Below are positions 33,384 to 40,801 of a stretch of DNA of 64,000 bases, in pieces. Position numbers and translations under genes: made by a program. The notes below the pieces were generated by a model, which ran no database searches, was not told the DNA's origin, and saw only the letters and a list, made by a program, of their open reading frames with translations. Position 1 is the first letter of the stretch, and the number at the start of each line of letters is the position of its first letter. Origin of the DNA: CAILZL01 sp049840395 (lineage in GTDB: Bacteria; Pseudomonadota; Gammaproteobacteria; Steroidobacterales; Steroidobacteraceae); assembly GCA_049840395.1 (NCBI GenBank), contig JASGLD010000009.1, positions 186,001-250,000 on the forward strand. The letters are read 5' to 3'.

Positions 33384-33746
33384 ATGCGCGCTATGATCTA
33401 TGCCAGAACAGCAGTGAATGATATTGAAAAACTTAATTGGCAAATCGAGGCATGCAAGGGATTTGCGCTTGGTGCTGACTGGACGGTTATCGAGGTCTTT
33501 ACCGATTTAGGTCAATCAGGCATGGAGCGAAATCGCCCGGGTCTTCAGGCTCTTTTTCGCGCGACTTTGAACGGGGAATGTGATGCGCTGTTGACCACAG
33601 ATATGGCTCGTCTTTCAAGAAACCTTGCCGATCAGGTCGAAATTCAAAAGGTGCTGCAATGCGATGGCGTTAAGCTGGTTACCCTCTTTACGCCGGAAGG
33701 CAAGATTTCTCACGACACTTCAACAGGTGATGGGCTTATACACTGA
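33384..33746 (+). CDS. second stand-alone recombinase-like domain with Ala at the catalytic site
   Basis: A 120-residue protein from ATG 33384 (AAGGAGGG site). It matches the catalytic domain of large serine recombinases: 'MIYARTAVNDIEKLNWQIEA', 'GQSGMERNRPGLQALF', 'TTDMARLSRNLADQVEIQ'. The nucleophile position is Ala ('ARTA' in place of 'ARVS'), while the Asp and Arg residues of the second motif are kept. No DNA-binding domain follows. It is more like the integrase class than the small-resolvase class, suggesting that the two dead domains arose separately. Confidence 0.82.
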   Translation: MRAMIYARTAVNDIEKLNWQIEACKGFALGADWTVIEVFTDLGQSGMERNRPGLQALFRATLNGECDALLTTDMARLSRNLADQVEIQKVLQCDGVKLVTLFTPEGKISHDTSTGDGLIH

Positions 33747-33862
33747 ATTGCGAACCAAATCGCATCGCTTGGTTGCCCATACCACTTCCAATCCTCCGCT
33801 GATGGGATGTGTGCTAAAAAGTTACTGATGATGCCCGCTGCGTGTTTACCCTTGAGAAAAAT

Positions 33863-34450
33863 ATGCCAACAGACATCGAAATATACTGCGGTTATATGGC
33901 AGAGATTCGAGATAGAGTAAACGTCATAGAAAACGTGCTGAATGGGGTTTTGGCAGGGATACCGCCTTTTGTGGCTACTGAAGTTGTAAATCTTCAGTTC
34001 CGCAAAGTGCTTGAGTTGATCGCGTTCTCAACTCTTGCGGCAAATAAGGAGGCTTATGCTTCAGCACACGAAAATTTTTCGAAGCATTGGCGAGCTAAGA
34101 AAATTCTCGAAGAAATAAGCAAACTCAATCCAGATTTCTACCCAATGGCGCTCGATCCACCTGAAGAAGTTGGTCCGGGCAGGAAACATTTCCCCCGACC
34201 TGATGGTGGATTTCTAACGCATGATGAATTTGTTGCTCTCTATGATAGTGCCAGCGGCGTACTCCATACGTCCAATCCGTACGCAACGAATAGTGCGAGC
34301 ACAAGTTTTCAATATTCCACTTCCCAATGGGCGGGGCGTATTCAAAGGCTTTTAGGCTGGCATCGAGTACAACTAATAAGCGGGAGCCTTTGGATTGTAA
34401 ATATTCCAAATCAGGGGGACGTGCAAACGTGGCCCGCTGCTCCTGTTTAA
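33863..34450 (+). CDS. hypothetical protein near the Zorya operon
   Basis: About 195 residues from ATG 33863. The N-terminal half is helical ('IEIYCGYMAEIRDRVNVIEN', 'VNLQFRKVLELIAFSTLAAN'), resembling HEPN-like or AbiV-type helical bundles only in general shape. The C-terminal half contains many aromatic residues. It is convergent with the Zorya operon and 47 bp from it. No function can be assigned. Confidence 0.65.
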   Translation: MPTDIEIYCGYMAEIRDRVNVIENVLNGVLAGIPPFVATEVVNLQFRKVLELIAFSTLAANKEAYASAHENFSKHWRAKKILEEISKLNPDFYPMALDPPEEVGPGRKHFPRPDGGFLTHDEFVALYDSASGVLHTSNPYATNSASTSFQYSTSQWAGRIQRLLGWHRVQLISGSLWIVNIPNQGDVQTWPAAPV

Positions 34451-34496
34451 CTGTTGAAACGCTTTTCGGAAAAAATCGTGGTAGCTGGTATTTTCT

Positions 34497-34703
34497 CTAC
34501 CCAAATTTTCCTTTGAACTTCGCCCGGCTTACTTTGCGCTCCATCTGAGAATTACATTGCGGACATAGGTTTTGCTTCTGACCATCGATTGTCCAAGTGT
34601 GTTTAACCCTCTTAAGCGGAAGGTCGCATATGTCGCATTTTCCTGGTCCGCCAAAGATAGCCAATAGAACAACAATCACTCCGATAAATATTAGCCACTC
34701 CAT
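34497..34703 (-). CDS. small membrane zinc-ribbon protein, last gene of the Zorya operon
   Basis: A 68-residue protein from ATG 34703 (ATGGGAG site). One membrane helix ('WLIFIGVIVVLLAIFGGP') is followed by a four-cysteine zinc ribbon: 'KCDICDLPL' and 'LCPQCNSQM', then a basic tail. It starts 36 bp after zorE on the same strand, so it is probably co-transcribed. It is not part of the Zorya gene sets I know; it may be an accessory component or an unrelated passenger. Confidence 0.72.
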   Translation of the reverse strand: MEWLIFIGVIVVLLAIFGGPGKCDICDLPLKRVKHTWTIDGQKQNLCPQCNSQMERKVSRAKFKGKFG

Positions 34704-34739
34704 AGTAACTCCCATCTAAGAAAATCGGTTTATCTGCCA

Positions 34740-35597
34740 TCAGAGAATGTTTAATTCTACGAATTCTAAATATTGGGGCAGCGTTAACATGTGAGAGTGG
34801 TTTGGTTGTTTTGCATGACACTCTATGCAAAGAGCTTTGAGGTTCTCTGAGCGATTGTCGAATTTCAAGGCATTGAGATGGTGCGCGTGAAGGAATCGCC
34901 TTAAGCTCCAATCCCTCAATACTCTACGGCAACTCTCGCATGTCCAATTGGCACGTTCTTTAGCGGCATATGCATGTTGCCCAAAATCACCGGAATAGTC
35001 ATTCATAGGCGCTGACTCTTCTGCTTCTACTCCATCGCTACTAATTAGGTCGCGGGAATAAAGACTGAAAAATCTATCCAACTTGAATGTTTGAGCAAAT
35101 AAAAACCTCTCCTGGGATGACCAACTTCGTGAGAAACCGTCAAAAGACAAATTCCCAAGACAGTTTTGGCAAATCGCAAGGCGCTCAAAACTCGTCGCGC
35201 TTTTCGATCCGCGGCTGATGCGATTAATCTGAAAATATCCATCTTGACGGGCTGCAACAACGTACCGTCCAAATCTATTTTTCGTTCGCATATCCTGAAG
35301 CGTGCTGCAATTTGATACATGATACTTGGGCATGCTGGATCGCGTAGCCCCGTACTCGGCAAGGTCGCGTATGTATAGAACTACACGTCGATCCTTATAT
35401 GCCAATGTTCCATCTGGAAGCGCCCTGATATCATCCAGGCTCTGGATGTCTATCCCACCCGTTATCAATACTTCCAACTCGGCGACTGTTAGCTGCTTTC
35501 CCGACGATGTCAGCTTTAAGTCGCCAAGCTGGTCAGCTCCCATTGTTATTCGAAGCGCATTTAAATCTGCATTCAGCAGAAAATTTGGGAGCTTCAT
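34740..35597 (-). CDS. zorE: ZorE-like HNH nuclease of a type II Zorya system
   Basis: About 285 residues from ATG 35597, four bases past the zorB stop; a frame to 35705 would overlap zorB by 100 bp and is less likely. The C-terminal domain is an HNH nuclease with zinc cysteines 'CESCRRVL' and 'CIECHAKQ' and the centre 'HAHHLNALKFDNRSENLKAL'. The N-terminal part has a possible DNA-binding region and a further Cys pair ('CQNCLG'). In type II Zorya, ZorE follows ZorAB and is the effector acting on invading DNA. Confidence 0.8.
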   Translation of the reverse strand: MKLPNFLLNADLNALRITMGADQLGDLKLTSSGKQLTVAELEVLITGGIDIQSLDDIRALPDGTLAYKDRRVVLYIRDLAEYGATRSSMPKYHVSNCSTLQDMRTKNRFGRYVVAARQDGYFQINRISRGSKSATSFERLAICQNCLGNLSFDGFSRSWSSQERFLFAQTFKLDRFFSLYSRDLISSDGVEAEESAPMNDYSGDFGQHAYAAKERANWTCESCRRVLRDWSLRRFLHAHHLNALKFDNRSENLKALCIECHAKQPNHSHMLTLPQYLEFVELNIL

Positions 35598-35601
35598 ATT
35601 A

Positions 35602-36312
35602 TTACTTAGATATCTGCAATATCTTGGCAATTCGTGTCTCTGCGTCCGTTCTGACGCGAAACTCGACGCGACGCGACCGGGCGGCATCCTCAGATCCGTC
35701 AGCACCTAACACTGGATGAGAAGAAGATAGGCCGTTAGCGGTGACGTACTTTCGCAACCACACAGAATCTTTTGCGACGGCAGGAAGTTTCAAAACGTAA
35801 AACAAGGTTGAGCGAGTGCGTGCCTGGGATAAGTCCATGTTGTAAAAATAGGCTTCTGCAGATGAGCCTGTATTTTCCCACATCAATGATGTATGGCCCT
35901 CAATCCTTACTTCACTAATAGAATCACGATACTTGTCAGAAGTTAGAATCTTCACATAGCGGGGAAAAAAGTTGTCTAGGATGGCTTGAAAGCTTGGCTT
36001 TAACTCACTACTGCCATTTGCGAAAAGAATTTCAGGTTCTGTGAACCGAATAGATAAGTCGTCTTTGACGATTTCAGCTTTCCATTTTGAAAGATCATCG
36101 TGGAATTCCGTAGATAAATCTTCATAGAGCGAATCCTTTACTTCACTGTATGCGATTGCAACTTCTTTAATATTGTCAGTGTCAGCTTCGACACGCATCA
36201 TGTAAACGACTGCGATAAAGAGAAACATGACCATCAGCCCGGTCATTAGGTCGCTTAGCGGTATCCAGTGAGCCTCTTGGGCGCCATCACCACTATCACT
36301 AAGGTTACTCAT
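35602..36312 (-). CDS. zorB: ZorB, MotB/OmpA-like stator subunit of Zorya
   Basis: About 236 residues from ATG 36312; a GTG one codon earlier overlaps the zorA stop. A single membrane helix carries 'IPLSDLMTGLMVMFLFIA', whose Asp is the proton-binding residue of MotB-type stators. The periplasmic part is OmpA-like, with 'ILFANGSSELKP' and 'EVRIEGHTS' for peptidoglycan binding and 'SQARTRSTLFYVL'. ZorB pairs with ZorA to form a proton-driven envelope motor that senses phage entry. It is followed at once by zorE. Confidence 0.87.
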   Translation of the reverse strand: MSNLSDSGDGAQEAHWIPLSDLMTGLMVMFLFIAVVYMMRVEADTDNIKEVAIAYSEVKDSLYEDLSTEFHDDLSKWKAEIVKDDLSIRFTEPEILFANGSSELKPSFQAILDNFFPRYVKILTSDKYRDSISEVRIEGHTSLMWENTGSSAEAYFYNMDLSQARTRSTLFYVLKLPAVAKDSVWLRKYVTANGLSSSHPVLGADGSEDAARSRRVEFRVRTDAETRIAKILQISK

Positions 36313-37550
36313 CACGATACCTTAGCTAGTTGCACAACCCTTTGAAGCTGAGCGGTTAATGGCGTGTAGTCTTGTACAAATTTCTGTGACAATGCGGCCA
36401 ATTGTTGCCCTAATGTTTCGATGGATTTTGTTAGTTCCGTTTCAAGCGCCTTATCTAGTGCAACAACTTGTTTCTTGGTGTCCTCACTAAGCTGTTTTAC
36501 ATGTGCGTTTAAATCATTGTTGGCGGATTCAATATTCTTGGTCAAAACTGTGGTGAATTGCTGACCATTGGCTTGAATGGCCTGAGCAGCAGACTTGAGG
36601 GTCGCCCCCATGACGTCTTGATGGCCGCGAACTCCCTCAGCGATCTGTTTAGTCATTTCAACGATTTTGGTTTCAATCTGCGGCAGCCCATTTGCTGCCT
36701 TTGTTACCAATTCAGCGAGTGCCTTAAGTGATATGTCGAGCTGATCCCGCTGCAAAAGCAATCCATTCAGCAAATTGTGAAGGGACTCGGCAGTTGTTGA
36801 AAATACATTCGACTTATTGACCAATTCGGCATAGCGAAGCGAAGCCTCAGTCATGGATTTTCGTGTTGCTGTTTCCTGTTCAATTAGGACATTCAGTTGT
36901 GCCTCATATTGAATTTGCCAAGTTACAAGCTTGTGCACTGCGTCATTCAATTGCTTGAAGTTTTCCCCGAATTGTTCAGTCAATTTATTGTTGAAGTCTT
37001 TAATAACTTCGGAGAGCGCCTGGATTAACGCTTTAGAATTGGCTTCCGCCATCTTCTCCGCGAAATTATTAAAAGACGTTTGCAGCGCGTGCATTCTTTC
37101 GTTGCTATCGCTCCGGAGCAGCTTGACTTGACTCAACAGGGTTGAATCTTCATTTCCGGAAATCGATTTATTCAGTCGCGCCAATTGATCGACCAGATCG
37201 GAAACGGTTGCTCCGGCGCTCTCATTTGGATGTAGTTGCGCTTCACCTACTGCAATACGCCTAAACTTGATTGTCAGCGCCCAAAAAATGCCAGCAACTG
37301 AAGCCCAGAAGGCCGTTTTAATGCCAACGAGCAATTTTGGCACGCTGGCTTTGATGTCGCTGGTGTCAAAGTCTAAAAGTCCCCACGCAATGCCTGCAAA
37401 GCAAAAGAAAATTCCAAGCGTGGTAAGTAAAGTTGGACCAAGTGTTGTGGCCTGCCTTGACCATTTAACATGAAAGATCAGGCCGACCGCGCTTATAACG
37501 GCGATAGAAAAGATGGTCCACGGTCCAAGATGAGAAATAATAGCTTCCAT
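36312..37550 (-). CDS. zorA: ZorA, MotA-like motor subunit of Zorya
   Basis: The 412-residue protein has three hydrophobic helices in the first 95 residues, including 'LLTTLGIFFCFAGIAWGLL' and 'GIKTAFWASVAGIFWALTI', which match the MotA/ZorA core. About 300 residues of helical coiled coil follow, forming the long intracellular tail known to be needed for defence. The tail is shorter than in type I ZorA, as expected for type II. It is the first gene of the zorABE operon, and its stop overlaps the zorB start region. Confidence 0.87.
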   Translation of the reverse strand: MEAIISHLGPWTIFSIAVISAVGLIFHVKWSRQATTLGPTLLTTLGIFFCFAGIAWGLLDFDTSDIKASVPKLLVGIKTAFWASVAGIFWALTIKFRRIAVGEAQLHPNESAGATVSDLVDQLARLNKSISGNEDSTLLSQVKLLRSDSNERMHALQTSFNNFAEKMAEANSKALIQALSEVIKDFNNKLTEQFGENFKQLNDAVHKLVTWQIQYEAQLNVLIEQETATRKSMTEASLRYAELVNKSNVFSTTAESLHNLLNGLLLQRDQLDISLKALAELVTKAANGLPQIETKIVEMTKQIAEGVRGHQDVMGATLKSAAQAIQANGQQFTTVLTKNIESANNDLNAHVKQLSEDTKKQVVALDKALETELTKSIETLGQQLAALSQKFVQDYTPLTAQLQRVVQLAKVS

Positions 37551-37981
37551 GACGCTCCATGAGCGGATTCACAAGCTGATTTGCAGCGTTATCCTATTTT
37601 AGTGCAGAACCTACCTCTGCACGCAAAGACTCACAATGTGTTCAATGCATGGGGTGTGAAGCAGCGCACGAATGCCTTGGCAGATATCAGACCGCAGGTA
37701 AAAGAGGGTCTGCAATAAATTGGCGATCCCGGGCGAAGCCCGGTCCGGGCTCTATTCGCTTCGCTCGCCGGGTCGTAGTTGTCCCGGCCCATGCGGGTGA
37801 CGATCCCTATCGCAAAGAGGGCTAAGGGCTCCGCCCTGGCGCAAGACAAGGGCTTTCTTTCGGTCTCCCCATCTTTCGCTTCGCTCCAAGACATGACTTC
37901 GTCATGCCCTTCGGGTGGGTGATCCCCCTCCGTAACAAAGCCCTTGTCTTTTGCCTCCCGGTCTCGGCGACGCCAGGGATC
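37551..37981. repeat. hairpin-rich noncoding stretch upstream of zorA
   Basis: This region contains a perfect 14-bp inverted repeat, AAGACAAGGGCTTT (37843-37856) and AAAGCCCTTGTCTT (37937-37950). Between the arms are a CATGACTTCGTCATG hairpin and other stems. Before them lie CCGGGC-GAA-GCCCGG and GGGC-TCC-GCCC stems. It must also hold the zorA promoter. The ORF at 37631-37894 crossing it is not credible. Confidence 0.5.
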
Positions 37982-38338
37982 ATGCGCAATTGCTGTGCTG
38001 ACCCTTTTTCAATCTGGAGAAAAAATACGGATATCGAAATCGAGCGTTACACTTTTAACTGGCGAAATTTAGAGATTCAGGTTTTGCATGAGCCCGACTG
38101 GTCGCCTGTCTTTCGTGAGATTTACGGATATGCCATAGCGCACTTGCAAGTCTCTTGTCTAAATGGAAAAAAACTTCCCTTCAGCGAAACCGGATATAAG
38201 TCGCACTTTGAGAGAGCGGATAACATTGAAGCGACAGGTGGTCCTGCCGCTTTTGTAAAAGAATGGCTCGATTATGCTTCTCAGGAAAACAAAATCCAAA
38301 AGCAGTGCTTCGACGAACGACAGTTAAATCTATTCTAA
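37982..38338 (+). CDS. hypothetical plasmid-type protein, start uncertain
   Basis: About 118 residues if translated from ATG 37982, but the conserved-looking part starts at 'TDIEIERYTFNWRNLEIQVL' (38026), preceded by GGAG and AATACG. An ATG-ACG start may have lost one base here. The rest ('ISETGYKSHF'-like 'FSETGYKSHFERADNIEATG', 'VKEWLDYASQ') resembles small proteins common on alphaproteobacterial conjugative plasmids, from memory. Expression may be impaired by the damaged start. Confidence 0.6.
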   Translation: MRNCCADPFSIWRKNTDIEIERYTFNWRNLEIQVLHEPDWSPVFREIYGYAIAHLQVSCLNGKKLPFSETGYKSHFERADNIEATGGPAAFVKEWLDYASQENKIQKQCFDERQLNLF

Positions 38339-38358
38339 ATTACTTTTGTGATGTCCTC

Positions 38359-38724
38359 TTATTGAGGGTGTTCAATGTGCCATATCCATGCTTTTGCCAT
38401 GCATAAAGCCCCACGCAGTTCAGCTTTAAATTCTGCCTCATTCTCTACGAATGAAAGATCGGCCTTCTCTATGGCTTGTTCAACGTCTCCGAGCCAGCAA
38501 CTGTATCCACGAGGCCAATATAATATTCGCTCTATGATCCAATCAGGTTTTTCATGTCCGTCAATCAAAGTTGCAAGAAGGCATGCGCCGCACAGGTATG
38601 AGACATCCTGATATTCCTCGCTGTCGCGTGGAATATCATCTGGAATCTTGGAGCGAATGGCGTTGACGATTTTACGGTAGTAGGGGCGGGATTCTTCCTG
38701 GACTTCTTTAAGCCAGTCTTGCAT
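38359..38724 (-). CDS. hypothetical protein downstream of the relaxase
   Basis: A 121-residue protein from ATG 38724 (AAAGGAGA site); the longer frame to 38802 overlaps the relaxase end. It is acidic and helical, with several Trp residues and a Cys pair ('YLCGACLLATLIDGHEKPDW'). It is probably co-transcribed after mobC and the relaxase. No family is recognised. Confidence 0.65.
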   Translation of the reverse strand: MQDWLKEVQEESRPYYRKIVNAIRSKIPDDIPRDSEEYQDVSYLCGACLLATLIDGHEKPDWIIERILYWPRGYSCWLGDVEQAIEKADLSFVENEAEFKAELRGALCMAKAWIWHIEHPQ

Positions 38725-38798
38725 TGATGTTCTCCTTTCAAAAATATTCAATCTGGATTTCGAGATTTCTTTCTTACAAGTTGAGCGGCCAGTGAGCA

Positions 38799-40085
38799 TC
38801 ATCGTTCGTGGGTTGGTCCTCGATCTTTTTGCTGGCGTGTGTTTGATTTCTCTTGATCGTTTTTGGTGAAACGTTCTCCAGGCCCGGTTCGCATGTAACC
38901 CGCTACATCACGGTGAAGCTGCTCCACGTTTTTTTCGTGAGCGGTTTTTATTTGTTTGGCTTGGGCGTGATAGCTTCGCCGTTCATCCAATTGACGGCCG
39001 ATCAGTAAATCTTTTTCATGGCGGTCGCGGTTCATGGAAACGGATGCTTCGCGTTCGTTCTCACGAAGCTGTTTACCATGCTTGCCAGTTATGCGATCCC
39101 AAATGCCCCGAAAGCCTCGATTCAATCGCCCTGAACGTTCAGCGGTCTCTTTCGCTTCGCGTCTTTCATGCATGGATTTCAGGTCGGTACGCTCCTTGCG
39201 TTGCTTCTCGACGAGCTGTGTCCTGCGGAAGGCTAGCGCCGCCAGTTGTTTCTGGCTGGCGGCTTCGACCTTCGCGATATGTCCGCGCAGCATTTCGGTT
39301 ATGCCAGCAGCTATGGTTGCCTTGGCTTGTGTCACCGATGGAAGGTGATCGACCTTTCCGAGCTTTTTGCGGGCTTCTTTGGCGCGGACGCCGACCCATT
39401 TAGAGACGGAATAGACCTCGCCGCGAAAGTCCACGGCGACATGGCCTCTATCGCCTTTGGCGAGTGTGTAGCCCCTGGCTTGCAGAGCATTCGCAAATGC
39501 CTTCGGGCCGTCCGAGATTGCCCAACATTCCTGAAACAATGCCTTGAGCGCCTTCGGGTCTTGTTTTGCCCGCTTGGCCTGTTCCCATTCCTCGCGGGTG
39601 TAACTCCGAGGATCGCGGTCCCGGCTGTTCATAAGCCCGCGCGGCAGCTTCCAGCCGTTGTCGAGAAACAGCTCGCGGGATATGTCCTTTAGCTTCCATT
39701 TGAAGTGCGCAAGGTTGATCGCCTTCATCTCGGCGGTGTCGATCCGGGACCAGACGACATGGGCATGGCGACGGCCATCCTTTTCATGGAAGACCACAGC
39801 GCGGGGCTGGCCGTCTAGATTAAGTTTCCGTTCGATGGCCTCGATAGCCTCCTCAAATACCGCGATCTCCACCCGTTCATTGGCCGGAGGGTTGAGGCTC
39901 ATGGAAAACAGGTAATTCTCAGCCCGCGTCCCGCGACTGATCGCGTCGATCTCCCGCAAGGCATCCGGCAGGCTGTCCGAGGCGAAGTTGCGCAGCTCAT
40001 GCACCTCGACATGCTCATTCTTATCCTGAAGGAGGTAGCAGCCGAGCTGCCAGCCATCCCCGCGCTCCTTTGCCTTGAGGATCAC
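38799..40085 (-). CDS. MOBP-type relaxase
   Basis: A 428-residue protein from GTG 40085, which overlaps the mobC stop (GTGA); no better start exists. The nuclease domain has the metal-binding triad in 'FHEKDGRRHAHVVWSRID' (His-x-His), about residue 100. The active tyrosine is probably 'NYLFSMSLNPP' or a nearby Tyr. The C-terminal half is a long basic coiled coil rich in Arg, Lys and Glu. It nicks at oriT and pilots the strand into a recipient. Paired with MobC and with the coupling ATPase at 30219. Confidence 0.88.
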   Translation of the reverse strand: MILKAKERGDGWQLGCYLLQDKNEHVEVHELRNFASDSLPDALREIDAISRGTRAENYLFSMSLNPPANERVEIAVFEEAIEAIERKLNLDGQPRAVVFHEKDGRRHAHVVWSRIDTAEMKAINLAHFKWKLKDISRELFLDNGWKLPRGLMNSRDRDPRSYTREEWEQAKRAKQDPKALKALFQECWAISDGPKAFANALQARGYTLAKGDRGHVAVDFRGEVYSVSKWVGVRAKEARKKLGKVDHLPSVTQAKATIAAGITEMLRGHIAKVEAASQKQLAALAFRRTQLVEKQRKERTDLKSMHERREAKETAERSGRLNRGFRGIWDRITGKHGKQLRENEREASVSMNRDRHEKDLLIGRQLDERRSYHAQAKQIKTAHEKNVEQLHRDVAGYMRTGPGERFTKNDQEKSNTRQQKDRGPTHER

Positions 40086-40510
40086 GATCCAAGCCCCAGC
40101 GCGGCAATCAGCCGGGCGCGCATCCATTGCACGTCGGCGCAAGCTTGGTGGATGGCCTTTTCGGTTTCCGGGGTTATGGGAAGAGAGCCGGAATTGGCCT
40201 GTTTGGCGAGCTGGTTAAGATTGTTGGACAGCCGGGCCTTGCCCAATTCGCCAAGGAGCTGCGCCAAGGCCCGTTCGTCTTCGATGGGGCTTCGACGGCT
40301 GCGCCGTGGTTTGGACGCCTCACCGAGCAATTTTGAGCGGATATAAGCCCCAAGCGGCATAGACCCGGCTTCCCGCTTCAGCGCGGCTTTTTCCTCATAT
40401 GTGAGGCGCAGCGAAAATGGAGGCGGTGTCCCGACCCGGCGGGCATGTGCCGGATTGTGTTCAGCAGCATCTTTGAAACTACCATTTATGGGAGGGTGTT
40501 CGAGGGTCAT
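40082..40510 (-). CDS. mobC: MobC-like mobilization accessory protein
   Basis: The 142-residue protein has a disordered N-terminus. A ribbon-helix-helix-like region follows ('FSLRLTYEEKAALKREAG', 'PLGAYIRSKLLG'), then the MobC helical motif 'LSNNLNQLAKQANSGSLP'. MobC proteins melt or extend the nicked strand at oriT and help the relaxase. Its stop overlaps the relaxase start. The oriT is expected close to this gene, upstream at 40511-40600 or elsewhere, but I could not identify a nick site. Confidence 0.85.
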   Translation of the reverse strand: MTLEHPPINGSFKDAAEHNPAHARRVGTPPPFSLRLTYEEKAALKREAGSMPLGAYIRSKLLGEASKPRRSRRSPIEDERALAQLLGELGKARLSNNLNQLAKQANSGSLPITPETEKAIHQACADVQWMRARLIAALGLGS

Positions 40511-40599
40511 GGCTTAACCCTCCCGCCCGTTGGAAGTATTGGCGGATTTAGCTTTTTTAGTTGTTCATTCCACTCTTGAAGGGTCTCAAACAGCGCATT

Positions 40600-40640
40600 C
40601 GGGTTCGAACTTTCCCCCTCCGGGCGCGCCATCTAATTTT
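40600..40640 (+). other. putative right attachment site (attR), degenerate tRNA-Arg 3' end
   Basis: GGGTTCGAA is followed after a 5-base insertion by CCCCTCCGGGCGCGCCATCT and AATTTT. The left junction reads TCCCGCCGGGCGCACCATTT and CATTTT, so 21 of 26 bases agree. This fits a diverged att repeat that marks the right end of the island. Because serine integrases need only short identity, the divergence is acceptable. Confidence 0.55.
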
Positions 40641-40801
40641 AATAATCATGGCGCCGTAACTAAACAGCCAAAACTGAGAAGAGTGGCATATCATGGGTTC
40701 CACAAAAAAAGCGCGGACGATGTGATTTTGTCCGCCATCAAATAAGGAATTCACGGTGGCGCGCAACTGAACATCTTCCCGATCTAAGTCAGGGGCGGGA
40801 T

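Larger units (their letters stand above)
13812..40600. mobile_element. integrative mobilizable element inserted at tRNA-Arg
   Basis: The element begins directly after the tRNA-Arg CCA with a serine recombinase reading out of it. It ends near a degenerate copy of the tRNA 3' end (40600-40640). It encodes MobC, a MOBP-like relaxase and a VirD4-type ATPase but no mating-pair genes, so it would depend on a helper conjugation system. Cargo is Zorya defence, RadC, CsrA, a methyltransferase and many unrecognised proteins. The host genes on both sides are ordinary chromosomal ones. The right boundary is inferred. Confidence 0.8.

Noticed and set aside
32906..33443. Overlapping open frames on both strands of the hairpin array
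   Set aside because: They share the palindromes, lack ribosome sites and conflict with one another.
37631..37894. 87-codon leftward frame
   Set aside because: Built wholly from the palindrome-rich spacer, with no ribosome site.
13812..40600. Insertion sequences or transposases
   Set aside because: No DDE transposase or terminal inverted repeats flanked by target duplications were seen; all recombinases are of the serine type.
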